Of a stretch of DNA of 36,985 bases, positions 8,299 to 16,453 are shown in pieces. Each line of letters begins with the position of its first letter. The stretch's first letter is position 1. Origin of the DNA: Halomonas maura (lineage in GTDB: Bacteria > Pseudomonadota > Gammaproteobacteria > Pseudomonadales > Halomonadaceae); contig NZ_JAUFPQ010000033.1 in NCBI RefSeq assembly GCF_030409305.1, positions 1 through 36,985 of the forward strand. Reading direction: 5' to 3'. The notes under the pieces are model-generated. The model worked only from the letters and a program-made list of their open reading frames with translations, did not search any database and was not told the DNA's origin. The position numbers and the translations under genes are program-made.

Positions 8299-8411
8299 GG
8301 AGGCGGCCCCGACAGCCACATCCCGGCACACGCGTCCACCACTACCGTTGCTCCCTTCCGGGCCTGGCGGGGTTTGCGGCTTAGCGTTGCGGGAGGACCG
8401 ACGGGGCCACC
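8299..8411 (-). ncRNA. ffs: 4.5S RNA of the signal recognition particle
   Basis: Read on the minus strand, the RNA starts GGTGGCCCCG (8411-8402) and ends CGGGGCCGCC (8311-8302), pairing over 10 bp with one G-U pair. The apical domain is conserved: CCAGGCCCGGAAGGGAGCA carries the GGAA tetraloop, and the other arm has GACGCGTGTGCCGGGATGTG as in E. coli 4.5S RNA. TCCTCCCGCAACGCT near the 5' side also matches. The length of about 113 nt equals the E. coli mature form (114). It binds Ffh and FtsY for co-translational membrane targeting. Exact ends are inferred from the terminal helix. Confidence 0.96.
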
Positions 8412-8471
8412 ACAGCGGGCACTGAATGCGCCGAAGTCGACGTTGGATCAAGCACTTGTCGAACGCCGCGC

Positions 8472-8500
8472 ACTATACCAAGGGGGCGCGTCGTGAGCAA
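8472..8500 (-). promoter_or_regulatory. sigma-70 promoter of ffs with GC-rich discriminator
   Basis: On the minus strand, TTGCTC (8500-8495), an exact 17-bp spacer and TATAGT (8477-8472) are followed by GCGCGGCG. The GC-rich discriminator is typical of stringently controlled stable-RNA promoters. The start site would be near 8465, giving a 5' leader of about 54 nt that must be removed (RNase P in E. coli) to give mature 4.5S RNA. Confidence 0.7.
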
Positions 8501-8646
8501 GGCACGATTGTCTGTCGGTGCGTCCGCGCCGCGTTGACCACAAGGATGTGAGAAGCGTTCCTCTGATGTAAGGTGAGAGATGGTTCATGCTTCCCGCCCG
8601 GGACGGTCGCGGGGAGTTTTCCATATTTCCGAACAGGAGGCGCACC

Positions 8647-9870
8647 ATGAAAAAGGATCCCAACAAGGGCTATATCGCCCTGCTTGGCTGGAGCCTGAAT
8701 GCCATCGAAGCCGCCGAGAACTTCGATCGACGCTATGTCGTGGTGGCGCCGGACTGGGCGGAAGACTACTGCAAGCAGCACGACATCCCCTATGTATCCT
8801 GGAACTTCGAGCGCCTCAACGACCGCTCCATGGAGATCGCCGAGACCCTCAAGGAGATGGGCGTCAACGTGGCGATTCCGCTGTTCGAGGAGACCGTGGA
8901 ATGGGCCGGCGCCATCAACTCGGTGCTGCTCGACAGCCCCCGCCTCTACGGTCAGTCGCTGCTGCTGCGCGACAAGGCCCTGATGAAGCGCCGCGCCCAG
9001 CTGGGCGGGATCCGCGTGGGGATCTTCGAGGAGGCCCACGACAAGGAAGACGTCATCCGTTTCCTCAAGCGGGTCAACCAGACGCTGCTCAAGCTGGATG
9101 GCGACCCCAACGACCCGATCCATCTCAAGGCCTTCGACAAGGCCGGCTGTCTCGGTCACCGGGTGATCCGCACCCCCGACGAGGTCGATACCATCCCCGA
9201 GGAGGAATTCCCGGTGCTGATGGAGTCGCACCTGGACGGCTGGGAGTTCGCGGTGGAGGCCTGGATCCATAACGGCAAGATCGCCTTCCTCAACATCTCC
9301 GAGTACGTGACCCTGGGCTATTCGGTGTTCGTGCCCGCCTCGCCGGAGCTGGAGAAGTACCGTCCCCAGATCACGGCCCAGATCGAGAAGCTGATCAAGA
9401 CCTTCGACATCGAGTTCGGCCTGATCCACCCCGAGTACTTCGTCACCAGCGACGGCGAGATGTACTTCGGCGAGGTCGCCTACCGGCCGCCCGGGTTCAA
9501 GGTCTTCGAGCTGCTGGAGCGGGTCTACGGCTTCAATGCCTACCAGGCCAGCATACTGGTCTTCGATCCCAAGGCCACCGCGGAGGAGGTCAAGGCGTTC
9601 TTCCCGAAGGAAGTGGTCGATGCCGACGGCTTCGCCGGCTGCTTCGGGGTCTATCCGCGCCGCCGGGTGGTCAGCCGCCTGGAGATTCCCGAGGAGGTCG
9701 AGGAAGACCCCTATTTCGAGTCCCACGAGCTGACCACGCCCATGGAAGAGACGGTGACCAAGCGTACCGCCTTCGGCACCCACTGGGGCCTGGTGTACTT
9801 CAAGGGCGATGACCCGCATCGCCTGCGCGATCTCCTCAAGCATCAGGAAGAGCTTGATTTCTATGTCTGA
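8647..9870 (+). CDS. ATP-grasp ligase of unknown substrate
   Basis: 407 residues. ATP-grasp enzymes activate a carboxylate as acyl phosphate and join it to an amine or other nucleophile. Seen here: an N-terminal Rossmann-like pre-ATP-grasp domain (about 8-105), a helix with LRDKALMKRRAQ (about 107-118) as in carboxylate-amine ligases, K161 in HLKAFDKAG for ATP, MESHLDGWEFAVEAW (193-206) and HPEYFVTSDGEMYFGEVAYR (261-280), whose acidic residues E263 and E276 fit metal/ATP binding. The usual EvNPRPGG ending is altered to EVAYRPPG. AGGAGG six bases upstream fixes the ATG at 8647. The papain-like gene follows after 46 bp and is probably in the same operon. The substrate is unknown; the nearest well-known relatives by layout are the biotin-carboxylase/PurK-type ligases. 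Confidence 0.88.
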   Translation: MKKDPNKGYIALLGWSLNAIEAAENFDRRYVVVAPDWAEDYCKQHDIPYVSWNFERLNDRSMEIAETLKEMGVNVAIPLFEETVEWAGAINSVLLDSPRLYGQSLLLRDKALMKRRAQLGGIRVGIFEEAHDKEDVIRFLKRVNQTLLKLDGDPNDPIHLKAFDKAGCLGHRVIRTPDEVDTIPEEEFPVLMESHLDGWEFAVEAWIHNGKIAFLNISEYVTLGYSVFVPASPELEKYRPQITAQIEKLIKTFDIEFGLIHPEYFVTSDGEMYFGEVAYRPPGFKVFELLERVYGFNAYQASILVFDPKATAEEVKAFFPKEVVDADGFAGCFGVYPRRRVVSRLEIPEEVEEDPYFESHELTTPMEETVTKRTAFGTHWGLVYFKGDDPHRLRDLLKHQEELDFYV

Positions 9871-9880
9871 AGGGGGCGTC

Positions 9881-9901
9881 ATGAGATGCATGACAGCCTG
9901 A
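9881..9901 (+). other. six-codon mini-ORF between the ATP-grasp and papain-like genes
   Basis: AGGGGG at 9871-9876 precedes an ATG at 9881 that is followed by five codons and TGA (MRCMTA). The mini-ORF is in frame with the GTG start at 9917 but is closed by TGA 15 bases before it. Its stop overlaps the Shine-Dalgarno region of the next gene, which would fit translational coupling. It may also be chance. Confidence 0.3.
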
Positions 9902-9916
9902 CGACGAGGAGTCGGC

Positions 9917-11953
9917 GTGACGACGCAACCTGACGATCAACGCGGAAGCCTGGCTTCCGCCACCTCGGACAAGCTCACCGGCCTGCTGGTGAAGCTCGAC
10001 GAGGCCATCGAACTGCTGGCCTCGGCACGAGACTTCGCCAAGCCGGGCAAGCTGCCCCGGGTGCTGGACACGGCCCGCCGGGTCATGCTGCTCGACGGGG
10101 GCTGTGCCGCGGTGGAAGCCCGTGCCGAGAGGCTCGAGGCGGCGGGGGTGTTCCAGGGCTCCGACTGGGCCACCCCCCAGTACCTGGTGCCCTCGCTGAC
10201 CACCCAGGCGCTGAAGAGCCCCGATGCCAACACCGTGGTGGTGGAGGCGCTGAGCGAGCTGCGCCTGCTGGCCGTGGCCAAGGGCGATCTGCTGCATCCC
10301 CTGGTCTCGTCCGAGCAGGCCCACCACTACCTCACCCAGGTGATGGCGCTCAACCTGTGGCTGTTGTTCGGCGCCCCGACCGAGGCCGAACGCGAGACCC
10401 AGGGCCGGCTGGCCCAGCTGCCCCGCCAGCTGTTCCAGCACCTGGCGCGACGCATCGGCTATGAACACATCATCGACAAACTGATCGAGGAGATCTGGCG
10501 GATCCTGCAGCAACGGCCGATCCAGGTGGAATCGGTCAAGCAGATGATCACCCAGATCGCCATCTGCCAGGCCAACCCGGCCATCGACCTGGGCGCCAGC
10601 GGCCAGGGCGCCGATCGCCTGGTCAGCTCGCTGTTCGGGCCTACCCAGGCCAGCCGGGAGGATCCCGGCCTCGAGGTGTATCGCGAGCGCCTGTCGAGCA
10701 TGGACACCACCGCCCTCCAGGCGGAGGCCACCGGCTTCGCCCGCTCCATGCATGACACCGGCCTGGTCTCGGCCTACCACCCGGTGCTGCTGCGCCACCT
10801 CACCGAGCACAGCGATCACCTCATCTCCGAGGCGCTGGGCCTCTCCTCCACCGGGCGCGACTGCCTGCTGTGCTACCGCGACCTGGTGCATGCCCTGATC
10901 CGTGCCGGGGTCCATGCCGCCACCCCCCAGGCGGCCTACGGCCTGGCCCTGATGCTCGAGCGCGGCATCCTCTACCAGCCCCCCGTGGCCCCGGCCATGT
11001 GGCGCCAGCTGGGGCTGCCGGTCTCCGAGTGGTCGCAGCTGCGCCTCAACCTGGCCTTCGGCGAGACGATCTCGCCCCGCGCCCGACTGCTCGAGGGGGT
11101 GCTGTGCATGCTGGGCCTGCCGCTGGGGGTCGGCCAGGGCAACAACCCCACCTGCCAGTCGGCGAGAGCCCTGTCGATGTGGGCCTACAACGACCCGGAC
11201 TATCTGCTGCAGATGGTCGCCTGGGCGGCCCGCGACGACGAGATCATCATGCACTTCGAGGGCATGCCACTGTCCTCGATGGCCAGCCTGGCGGGGGTCT
11301 CGGGCGAGTTGCCCATGGACCTGGACCCGGTCTCGCTGATCGTGGTCCCGCACCTGGATCGCATCTATGCCGAGATGGGGCGGCGCTGCATCGGCCGCGA
11401 GGGCGACCCGCACCGCTGGGTGAACCCCGAATTCCATGGCTGGTGGTCGGGCCGCGGCTTTCGCATCAACGTGGACGTGGCCAGCGGCCAGTTGCATGAC
11501 CTGGACGCCTTCCTGCGCCACTTCTATGCCAGCTACCACCCCTACTACAACGGCAATCAGCCACTGATCCACCCGCAACCGGCGGGCATCGCCGTCACCG
11601 ACAGCGCCGCCCGCTTCATCGGCTGGCATGCCATCACCCTGCTGCGGGTCAACCTGGACCCCTCGGACGTGATGCGGGTCTACTTCTACAACCCCAACAA
11701 CGACAGCGGCCAGGACTGGGGCGATGGGGTCCGTGTCAGCACCGCCGGCCACGGCGAGCGCTTCGGCGAGGCCTCGCTGCCCTTCGAGCAGTTCGCCTCG
11801 CGGCTCTACATCTTCCACTATGATCCCCTGGAGCGCGGCGAGCTGGCCAAGGTCAGCCAGGTGGAGCTCGACGAGGTGGTCGGCTACCTCCAGCGCAGCT
11901 GGGGCGCCGATCGCCTGCCGCCCACCGGGCTGCAAGCCGACGAGGGCCCCTGA
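9917..11953 (+). CDS. large protein with C-terminal papain-like cysteine-peptidase fold (predicted), partner of the ATP-grasp ligase
   Basis: 678 residues; no family recognised by name. The GTG start follows GAGGAG by five bases; an in-frame TGA at 9899 excludes a longer form. Residues 1-380 are mainly helical and lack signal or membrane segments, so a cytoplasmic protein is expected. The C-terminal part carries a papain-type series: GVGQGNNPTCQSARALSMWA (404-423), with Gln407 exactly six residues before Cys413 as Gln19/Cys25 in papain; GWHAITLLRV with His571; and FYNPNNDSGQDWGDGVRV (590-607), resembling papain's N-S-W-G-x-x-W-G segment, with Asn592 to Asn595 as the third residue. FIFHYDP-like strands end the domain. 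Predicted role: peptidase, amidase or transpeptidase acting with the upstream ATP-grasp enzyme. The match is by motif and order only. Confidence 0.75.
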   Translation: MTTQPDDQRGSLASATSDKLTGLLVKLDEAIELLASARDFAKPGKLPRVLDTARRVMLLDGGCAAVEARAERLEAAGVFQGSDWATPQYLVPSLTTQALKSPDANTVVVEALSELRLLAVAKGDLLHPLVSSEQAHHYLTQVMALNLWLLFGAPTEAERETQGRLAQLPRQLFQHLARRIGYEHIIDKLIEEIWRILQQRPIQVESVKQMITQIAICQANPAIDLGASGQGADRLVSSLFGPTQASREDPGLEVYRERLSSMDTTALQAEATGFARSMHDTGLVSAYHPVLLRHLTEHSDHLISEALGLSSTGRDCLLCYRDLVHALIRAGVHAATPQAAYGLALMLERGILYQPPVAPAMWRQLGLPVSEWSQLRLNLAFGETISPRARLLEGVLCMLGLPLGVGQGNNPTCQSARALSMWAYNDPDYLLQMVAWAARDDEIIMHFEGMPLSSMASLAGVSGELPMDLDPVSLIVVPHLDRIYAEMGRRCIGREGDPHRWVNPEFHGWWSGRGFRINVDVASGQLHDLDAFLRHFYASYHPYYNGNQPLIHPQPAGIAVTDSAARFIGWHAITLLRVNLDPSDVMRVYFYNPNNDSGQDWGDGVRVSTAGHGERFGEASLPFEQFASRLYIFHYDPLERGELAKVSQVELDEVVGYLQRSWGADRLPPTGLQADEGP

Positions 11954-12106
11954 CCCACCCGCCACCTTTCCGCCAACGGGGGCCCCGCCGCGGGCCGGCC
12001 CGCGGGGGATCACGGGTTTCGCCCTCGGCCGTCGCACACTGCCACGGGCGCCCCCTTCCCGTCGTGGCCGGGCGATATGGCATAATGCCGCCTTCGCTGC
12101 CGCCGG

Positions 12107-12871
12107 ATGGCCCTCATGCCCCGCCTCGACCAACTGCTGCTCCGCCAGGGACTGGCCCGCTCCCGCACCCGCGCCCAGCGCCTGATCCGCCATGGACGGG
12201 TGCGCCGCCTCGACGACGGCCGGGTGCTGACCCGACCCGGGGAGAAGCTACCCGAGGCGGTGCCCCTGGCGGTCGAGGAGGACCCGGAAGAGCGCTACGT
12301 CTCCCGGGCCGGCCTCAAGCTGGAGGCGCTGCTCGAGGCATTGGCGCTGCCCCTGACGGGCCGGACGGTGCTGGACGTGGGCCAGTCCACCGGCGGCTTC
12401 ACCGACTGCGCCCTGCAGCATGGCGCGGCCCATGTGATCGGCGTGGAAGTGGGCCACGACCAGCTCGATACCGGCCTGCGGGAGGATGCCCGGGTCACCT
12501 GCCTGGAGGGGCTCAATGCCCGCGCCATGCGCCACGACCCCCGGCTCACCACGGCCCTGTCCCGCCACCCGGCGGAGATCGCGGTGATGGACGTTTCCTT
12601 CATCTCCCAGACCCTGATCCTGCCCGAACTGGGCGCCCTGCTGCCCGACGGAGGCGAGTTGCTGTCGCTGGTCAAGCCGCAGTTCGAGGTCGGTCCCGGC
12701 GGGGTCAACCCGCGGGGCCTGGTCACCGATGCCCGCCGCTACGCCGAGGTGGAGGCGCGCCTTCGCGAGGCCTGCGCGGCCTGCGGCTTCACGGTCCGCC
12801 ACTGGCGGGAGAGTCCCATCCGCGGCGGCGACGGCAACCGCGAATTCCTGCTCCACGCCCGGCGCCACTGA
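12107..12871 (+). CDS. tlyA: TlyA-family rRNA (cytidine-2'-O)-methyltransferase
   Basis: 254 residues. An N-terminal S4 RNA-binding domain (about 4-64: PRLDQLLLRQGLARSRTRAQ) is followed by an FtsJ-type Rossmann methyltransferase domain with the SAM motif LDVGQSTGGFTDC (about 88-100), VMDVSFISQT (about 163-172) and LVKPQFEVG (about 189-197), all diagnostic of the TlyA/hemolysin-A family. In mycobacteria TlyA methylates 16S and 23S rRNA at cytidines; bacterial homologues were also named hemolysins. The start may be 12107 or the ATG at 12116 (MPRLDQ); neither has a strong ribosome site. It ends 6 bp from the convergent MscM/MscK-like gene, with no room for a separate terminator. Confidence 0.93.
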   Translation: MALMPRLDQLLLRQGLARSRTRAQRLIRHGRVRRLDDGRVLTRPGEKLPEAVPLAVEEDPEERYVSRAGLKLEALLEALALPLTGRTVLDVGQSTGGFTDCALQHGAAHVIGVEVGHDQLDTGLREDARVTCLEGLNARAMRHDPRLTTALSRHPAEIAVMDVSFISQTLILPELGALLPDGGELLSLVKPQFEVGPGGVNPRGLVTDARRYAEVEARLREACAACGFTVRHWRESPIRGGDGNREFLLHARRH

Positions 12872-12877
12872 GTCGCC

Positions 12878-15800
12878 TCAGCGGCCACCGTCCCCACCGG
12901 CATCGCCGACGTCCCCGGGATCACCGTGCGCCCCGGGCGGCGGGTTGGCGGGAGGCTCGCCCTTGATGCGCCCCCCCTGGACCCGCGCCTTGGCGCCATC
13001 GGCCCGGTGCAGCCAGACATCCAGCTGGTTGAAGGCGATCTCCAGCCCATGCGCGGCGAACAGCTCGCCGACCCGGCCATTGATCTCGTCGGTGGCGAAC
13101 AGCCGGTCGCCGAGGCTGTTGACGTAGATCCGCAGCTCGAACTCCAGGTTGCTGGTCCCGTAACGCATGAAGAAGACCTCGGGCGCGGGGTCATCCAGTA
13201 CCCGGGGATTCTCCTCGGCGGCCTGGTAGAGCAGTTGCTGGACCCGCTTGTTGTCGGAGCCGAAGGCCACGCCGAAGGTCAGGATCACCCGGGTGATGTT
13301 GTCCGACAGCGACCAGTTGATCAGCTGGTCGGTGACGAAGGTCTTGTTGGGAATGATGATCTCCTTGCGGTCGAAGTCGGTGACCGTGGTGGCGCGGATG
13401 CGGATGCGGTGGACCGTCCCCGTGAGGTTGCCCAGCGTGATGGTGTCGCCGATCCGCACCGGCCGCTCGAAGAGGATGATCAGCCCCGAGATGAAGTTGG
13501 CGAAGATCTCCTGCAGGCCGAAACCGAGACCCACGCCCAGGGCGGCCACCAGCCACTGCAGCTTGCTCCATGACACGCCGACGCTGCCCAGCGCCATCAC
13601 CACCCCGGTGCCGACGATGGTGTAGGAAAGCAGCGAGCTGATGGCGTAGGCGCTGCCCTGCTTGAGCTCCAGGCGGGAGAGCACCATCACCTCGAGCAGG
13701 CCCGGCAGATTGCGCGCCATGACCAGCGTCAGCGCCACCACCAGCAGGGCCACGAAGACGTCGGCGACCGACACCGCGCTCCCCACCAGGTCGGCACCCT
13801 CCTGGCCATCGCCGCCAATCACCATGACCCGATCGAGGTAGCTGAACACGGTCAGCAGATCGGACCAGACGAGATAGATCACCAGCAGGAAGCCGATCAT
13901 CAGGATCAGCTTGGAAAGACGCAGCGACTGCTGGTTGACCTGCTGCATGTCGAGCGGGGGCTCCTCCACGACGTCTGCCCCATTGTCCCCGCTCTCCTGG
14001 GCCAGGGCCCGACGCCGGGCCACGGCGCGACGATAGGCCAGCCGCCGCGCCGCCACGGCCAGGCCGCGTACCACCGCGGCCTCCAGCAGGATCCACACCC
14101 CCAGCAGGTAGAGGGTGATCACGAAGCGCCCCACCAGGCTCAGTGCCGTATAGGCATAGCCATAGACGACCAGCCCCCCCAGTATCAGCGGTACCAGGGC
14201 CATCAGCAGCCCCAGCACCAGGCGGAACAGCTTGACGCCGAAGAACGGCGTATGGGCCAGGATCAGCTTGGCCAGGGACACGCTCATGCCGATCAGACCC
14301 GCCAGCAGCAGCGTCATCGCCAGCGGCCGCTGGGTAAGGTCGATCTCGGTATCTCGGGCCAGGGTGCCGATCATCAGCACCGGCACCAGGGCCACGGCCA
14401 GCCACAGCAACCACCAGCGCAGCCGAGCGGCATAGCCGGCGGGCCAGTAGAAATGACGGGTGGCGACCCCCTCGGGCACCAGCAGGCGGCGTGCCCAGGC
14501 GATCACCGCCCAGGTCAGCGACAGCTGGAGCAATGCCCAGCCGACCCCCACGGCAATGGCCTGGCCACCGAGGGTCAGCACCAGGCCTAAGGCGATCAGA
14601 CACAACGGCCCCGGCAGGGCCAGCAGCAGGTTCAGCGCCAGGGCCAGGGGGGTATGCCCCTGGCTGTCGGCGCGGAGGTGGCCGACCTCGTCGTAGAGGC
14701 GCTTGACCCGCCGCCGGATCGGCCGACGCAGCGCCAGCAGCACGCCCGCCAGCAGCAACACCGGTGAGGCCAGCAAGGCCCCGGCGTCGGGCATGGCCCA
14801 GTGCCTGGGCAGGGCCTGACGCCACTCGCCCTCTTGCCACTCGGCCACCAGGTGGCTCGGCAGGCGCATGAGCCAGGTGAGGTCGAGGGGCTGGGCATTG
14901 GCCACCCAGAACAGCTGCTCGTTGATGGCGGAGCGCAGCGAGCGACTCGTATCCAGCAGCTGTTGCTGGTTGAGCTGCAGTTCGATGGCGGCGCTGAGCA
15001 TCTCGCCATAGGTCGGCTCGAGCTGGTCAAGCAGCTCGCGACGGGCGAGCAGCAGCTGCTCCAGGGGTTCGATCAGGGCCGGTGTCGCCTCCGCCTCGGC
15101 ATCGGCCAGCCGCTGGCGGGCCTGCTCCTGGGCATCCTTCAATCGCTCGCGCTGGCGCTCCAGGTCGAACTGCTGGAGACGCAGGTCGGCGATCTCGTCC
15201 TTGAGCCCGCTACGCACCTCGACCTGGGGCAAGGCCCGGCGCTGCTCGCTGAGGATCCGCGACAGCAGGGTGCTACCGCGGATGGCCTCGACATGCTCGC
15301 TCAACCCCCGTTGGAGCTGGCGTACCCGATCGAGCTGGCGGCGCACTTCCTGGTTCTGCCGGACCATGTCGTTGGCCCGGCTGGTGACCCGCAACAGCTC
15401 GAGGCTCAGCTCACGGTTGGCCTGCTGGGCCTCGACGATGACCGGATGACGCGCCACGCCCTCCGGCTCGTCGCGCACGGCCTGGGCGATCGCCTGTTCC
15501 GACTTCTCGCGCCGCTTGCTGTCGAGCTGCCGCTGCAGGGTCAGGACATGGGCCTCCTGGCTCGCCACCCGGCGCTGCAGCAGCTCGCGACGCTGCTGGG
15601 CCAGCTCCCGCAGGCGGGAGTTGGTGGCCAGTTCGCGCTGGTGGAGCTTCAGGCGCTGCTCGGCCAGCGCCTGTTCGATCCGCACCAGAACCCGTCGCGC
15701 GTCCTCCTCGGCGACGCCACGCGCGGCCAGCTGCTCGCGCTCGGCACGGTGTTCCTCGATGCTGCGGGTGGCCTCGGTGATGGCCTGCTGGGCCCGCTCG

Positions 15801-16297
15801 GGAAGGGTCTGGGTGCCGAGCAGGCGAGTCTCTACCTCGGCCAGCCGATCCTGGGCATCCTGCAGGGTCTCGGAGGCCTCGGCGAGTCGGGTCTCCAGCT
15901 CGCTCAGCTCGAGGGACTCGAGTTCCTCCAGTGACGCCGAGGTGGCCTCCTCGGGCGCCGAGGCCAGGGCCCGCCGCAGCTCACGCAGCTCCACCGGCGC
16001 CTGATCGACGCGGGTCTCCAGCTCGGCGAGCTGTGCCTTGACCGCCTCGAGCTCTTCCAGCGTCTCGATGGCCGCCCTCAGGGCATCGATGTCACGGGCC
16101 GTGGCTTCATCGACGGTCTGGCCTTCCTCGGGGGTGAGCGCAGACAGGCGTTTCTGCAGGGTCTGCGGGTCGGGAAGCGTCGGGACCTCGCTCTGCCCCT
16201 GCGCCGGGTTCGCAGCGAGCGCTGCGAGGCCCCCGACCAGCAAGAGGCAAACAATGTGAAAGACGAATGGACGGAGAGCGCGCGGCAATGCGTTCAA
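12878..16297 (-). CDS. MscM/MscK-type large mechanosensitive channel
   Basis: 1139 residues from a proposed TTG start (GAGG five bases upstream); E. coli MscK and MscM are 1120 and 1107. A signal peptide near residues 1-33 ends NPAQGQSEVP. A long periplasmic coiled-coil domain follows to about 480 (many Glu/Leu/Arg heptads), then about ten membrane segments (about 515-900), and finally the MscS core: the pore-helix region LGVGLGFGLQEIFANF, FERPVRIGDTITLGNLTGTV and the beta domain IRIRATTVTDFDRKEIIIPN (about 925-1000), ending in an alpha/beta domain and a Gly/Asp/Pro-rich tail. It releases osmolytes on hypo-osmotic shock, relevant for a halophile. No ATG lies between the divergent pldA promoter region and the signal peptide in this frame, hence TTG; a start further upstream is possible. 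Confidence 0.92.
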   Translation of the reverse strand: MNALPRALRPFVFHIVCLLLVGGLAALAANPAQGQSEVPTLPDPQTLQKRLSALTPEEGQTVDEATARDIDALRAAIETLEELEAVKAQLAELETRVDQAPVELRELRRALASAPEEATSASLEELESLELSELETRLAEASETLQDAQDRLAEVETRLLGTQTLPERAQQAITEATRSIEEHRAEREQLAARGVAEEDARRVLVRIEQALAEQRLKLHQRELATNSRLRELAQQRRELLQRRVASQEAHVLTLQRQLDSKRREKSEQAIAQAVRDEPEGVARHPVIVEAQQANRELSLELLRVTSRANDMVRQNQEVRRQLDRVRQLQRGLSEHVEAIRGSTLLSRILSEQRRALPQVEVRSGLKDEIADLRLQQFDLERQRERLKDAQEQARQRLADAEAEATPALIEPLEQLLLARRELLDQLEPTYGEMLSAAIELQLNQQQLLDTSRSLRSAINEQLFWVANAQPLDLTWLMRLPSHLVAEWQEGEWRQALPRHWAMPDAGALLASPVLLLAGVLLALRRPIRRRVKRLYDEVGHLRADSQGHTPLALALNLLLALPGPLCLIALGLVLTLGGQAIAVGVGWALLQLSLTWAVIAWARRLLVPEGVATRHFYWPAGYAARLRWWLLWLAVALVPVLMIGTLARDTEIDLTQRPLAMTLLLAGLIGMSVSLAKLILAHTPFFGVKLFRLVLGLLMALVPLILGGLVVYGYAYTALSLVGRFVITLYLLGVWILLEAAVVRGLAVAARRLAYRRAVARRRALAQESGDNGADVVEEPPLDMQQVNQQSLRLSKLILMIGFLLVIYLVWSDLLTVFSYLDRVMVIGGDGQEGADLVGSAVSVADVFVALLVVALTLVMARNLPGLLEVMVLSRLELKQGSAYAISSLLSYTIVGTGVVMALGSVGVSWSKLQWLVAALGVGLGFGLQEIFANFISGLIILFERPVRIGDTITLGNLTGTVHRIRIRATTVTDFDRKEIIIPNKTFVTDQLINWSLSDNITRVILTFGVAFGSDNKRVQQLLYQAAEENPRVLDDPAPEVFFMRYGTSNLEFELRIYVNSLGDRLFATDEINGRVGELFAAHGLEIAFNQLDVWLHRADGAKARVQGGRIKGEPPANPPPGAHGDPGDVGDAGGDGGR

Positions 16298-16393
16298 GGG
16301 AACCTCGGCGAGGGCGGAACCATGGGCGATGCCTGGGCATTCTCGACATCCGAGACCGGCAAGGCAATGCCTAGAGTCGCCGGATGGGCACAG

Positions 16394-16421
16394 TTGACTT
16401 GCCCCACCGGCGTGGTAGAAC
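16394..16421 (+). promoter_or_regulatory. sigma-70 promoter of pldA
   Basis: TTGACT (16394-16399), a 16-bp spacer and TAGAAC (16416-16421) lie 32 bp before the pldA ATG, giving a short leader from about 16428. Matches are five and four of six. It lies in the gap shared with the divergent channel gene. Confidence 0.55.
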
Positions 16422-16453
16422 GGCATTCTCACTTCCGCCAGGATAGTCTGTCC

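Noticed and set aside
9836..12193. 785-codon open frame on the minus strand
   Set aside because: Complementary to the papain-like gene, which has motifs and ribosome sites; the antisense product is low-complexity with many His/Gln/Val/Gly and no domain.
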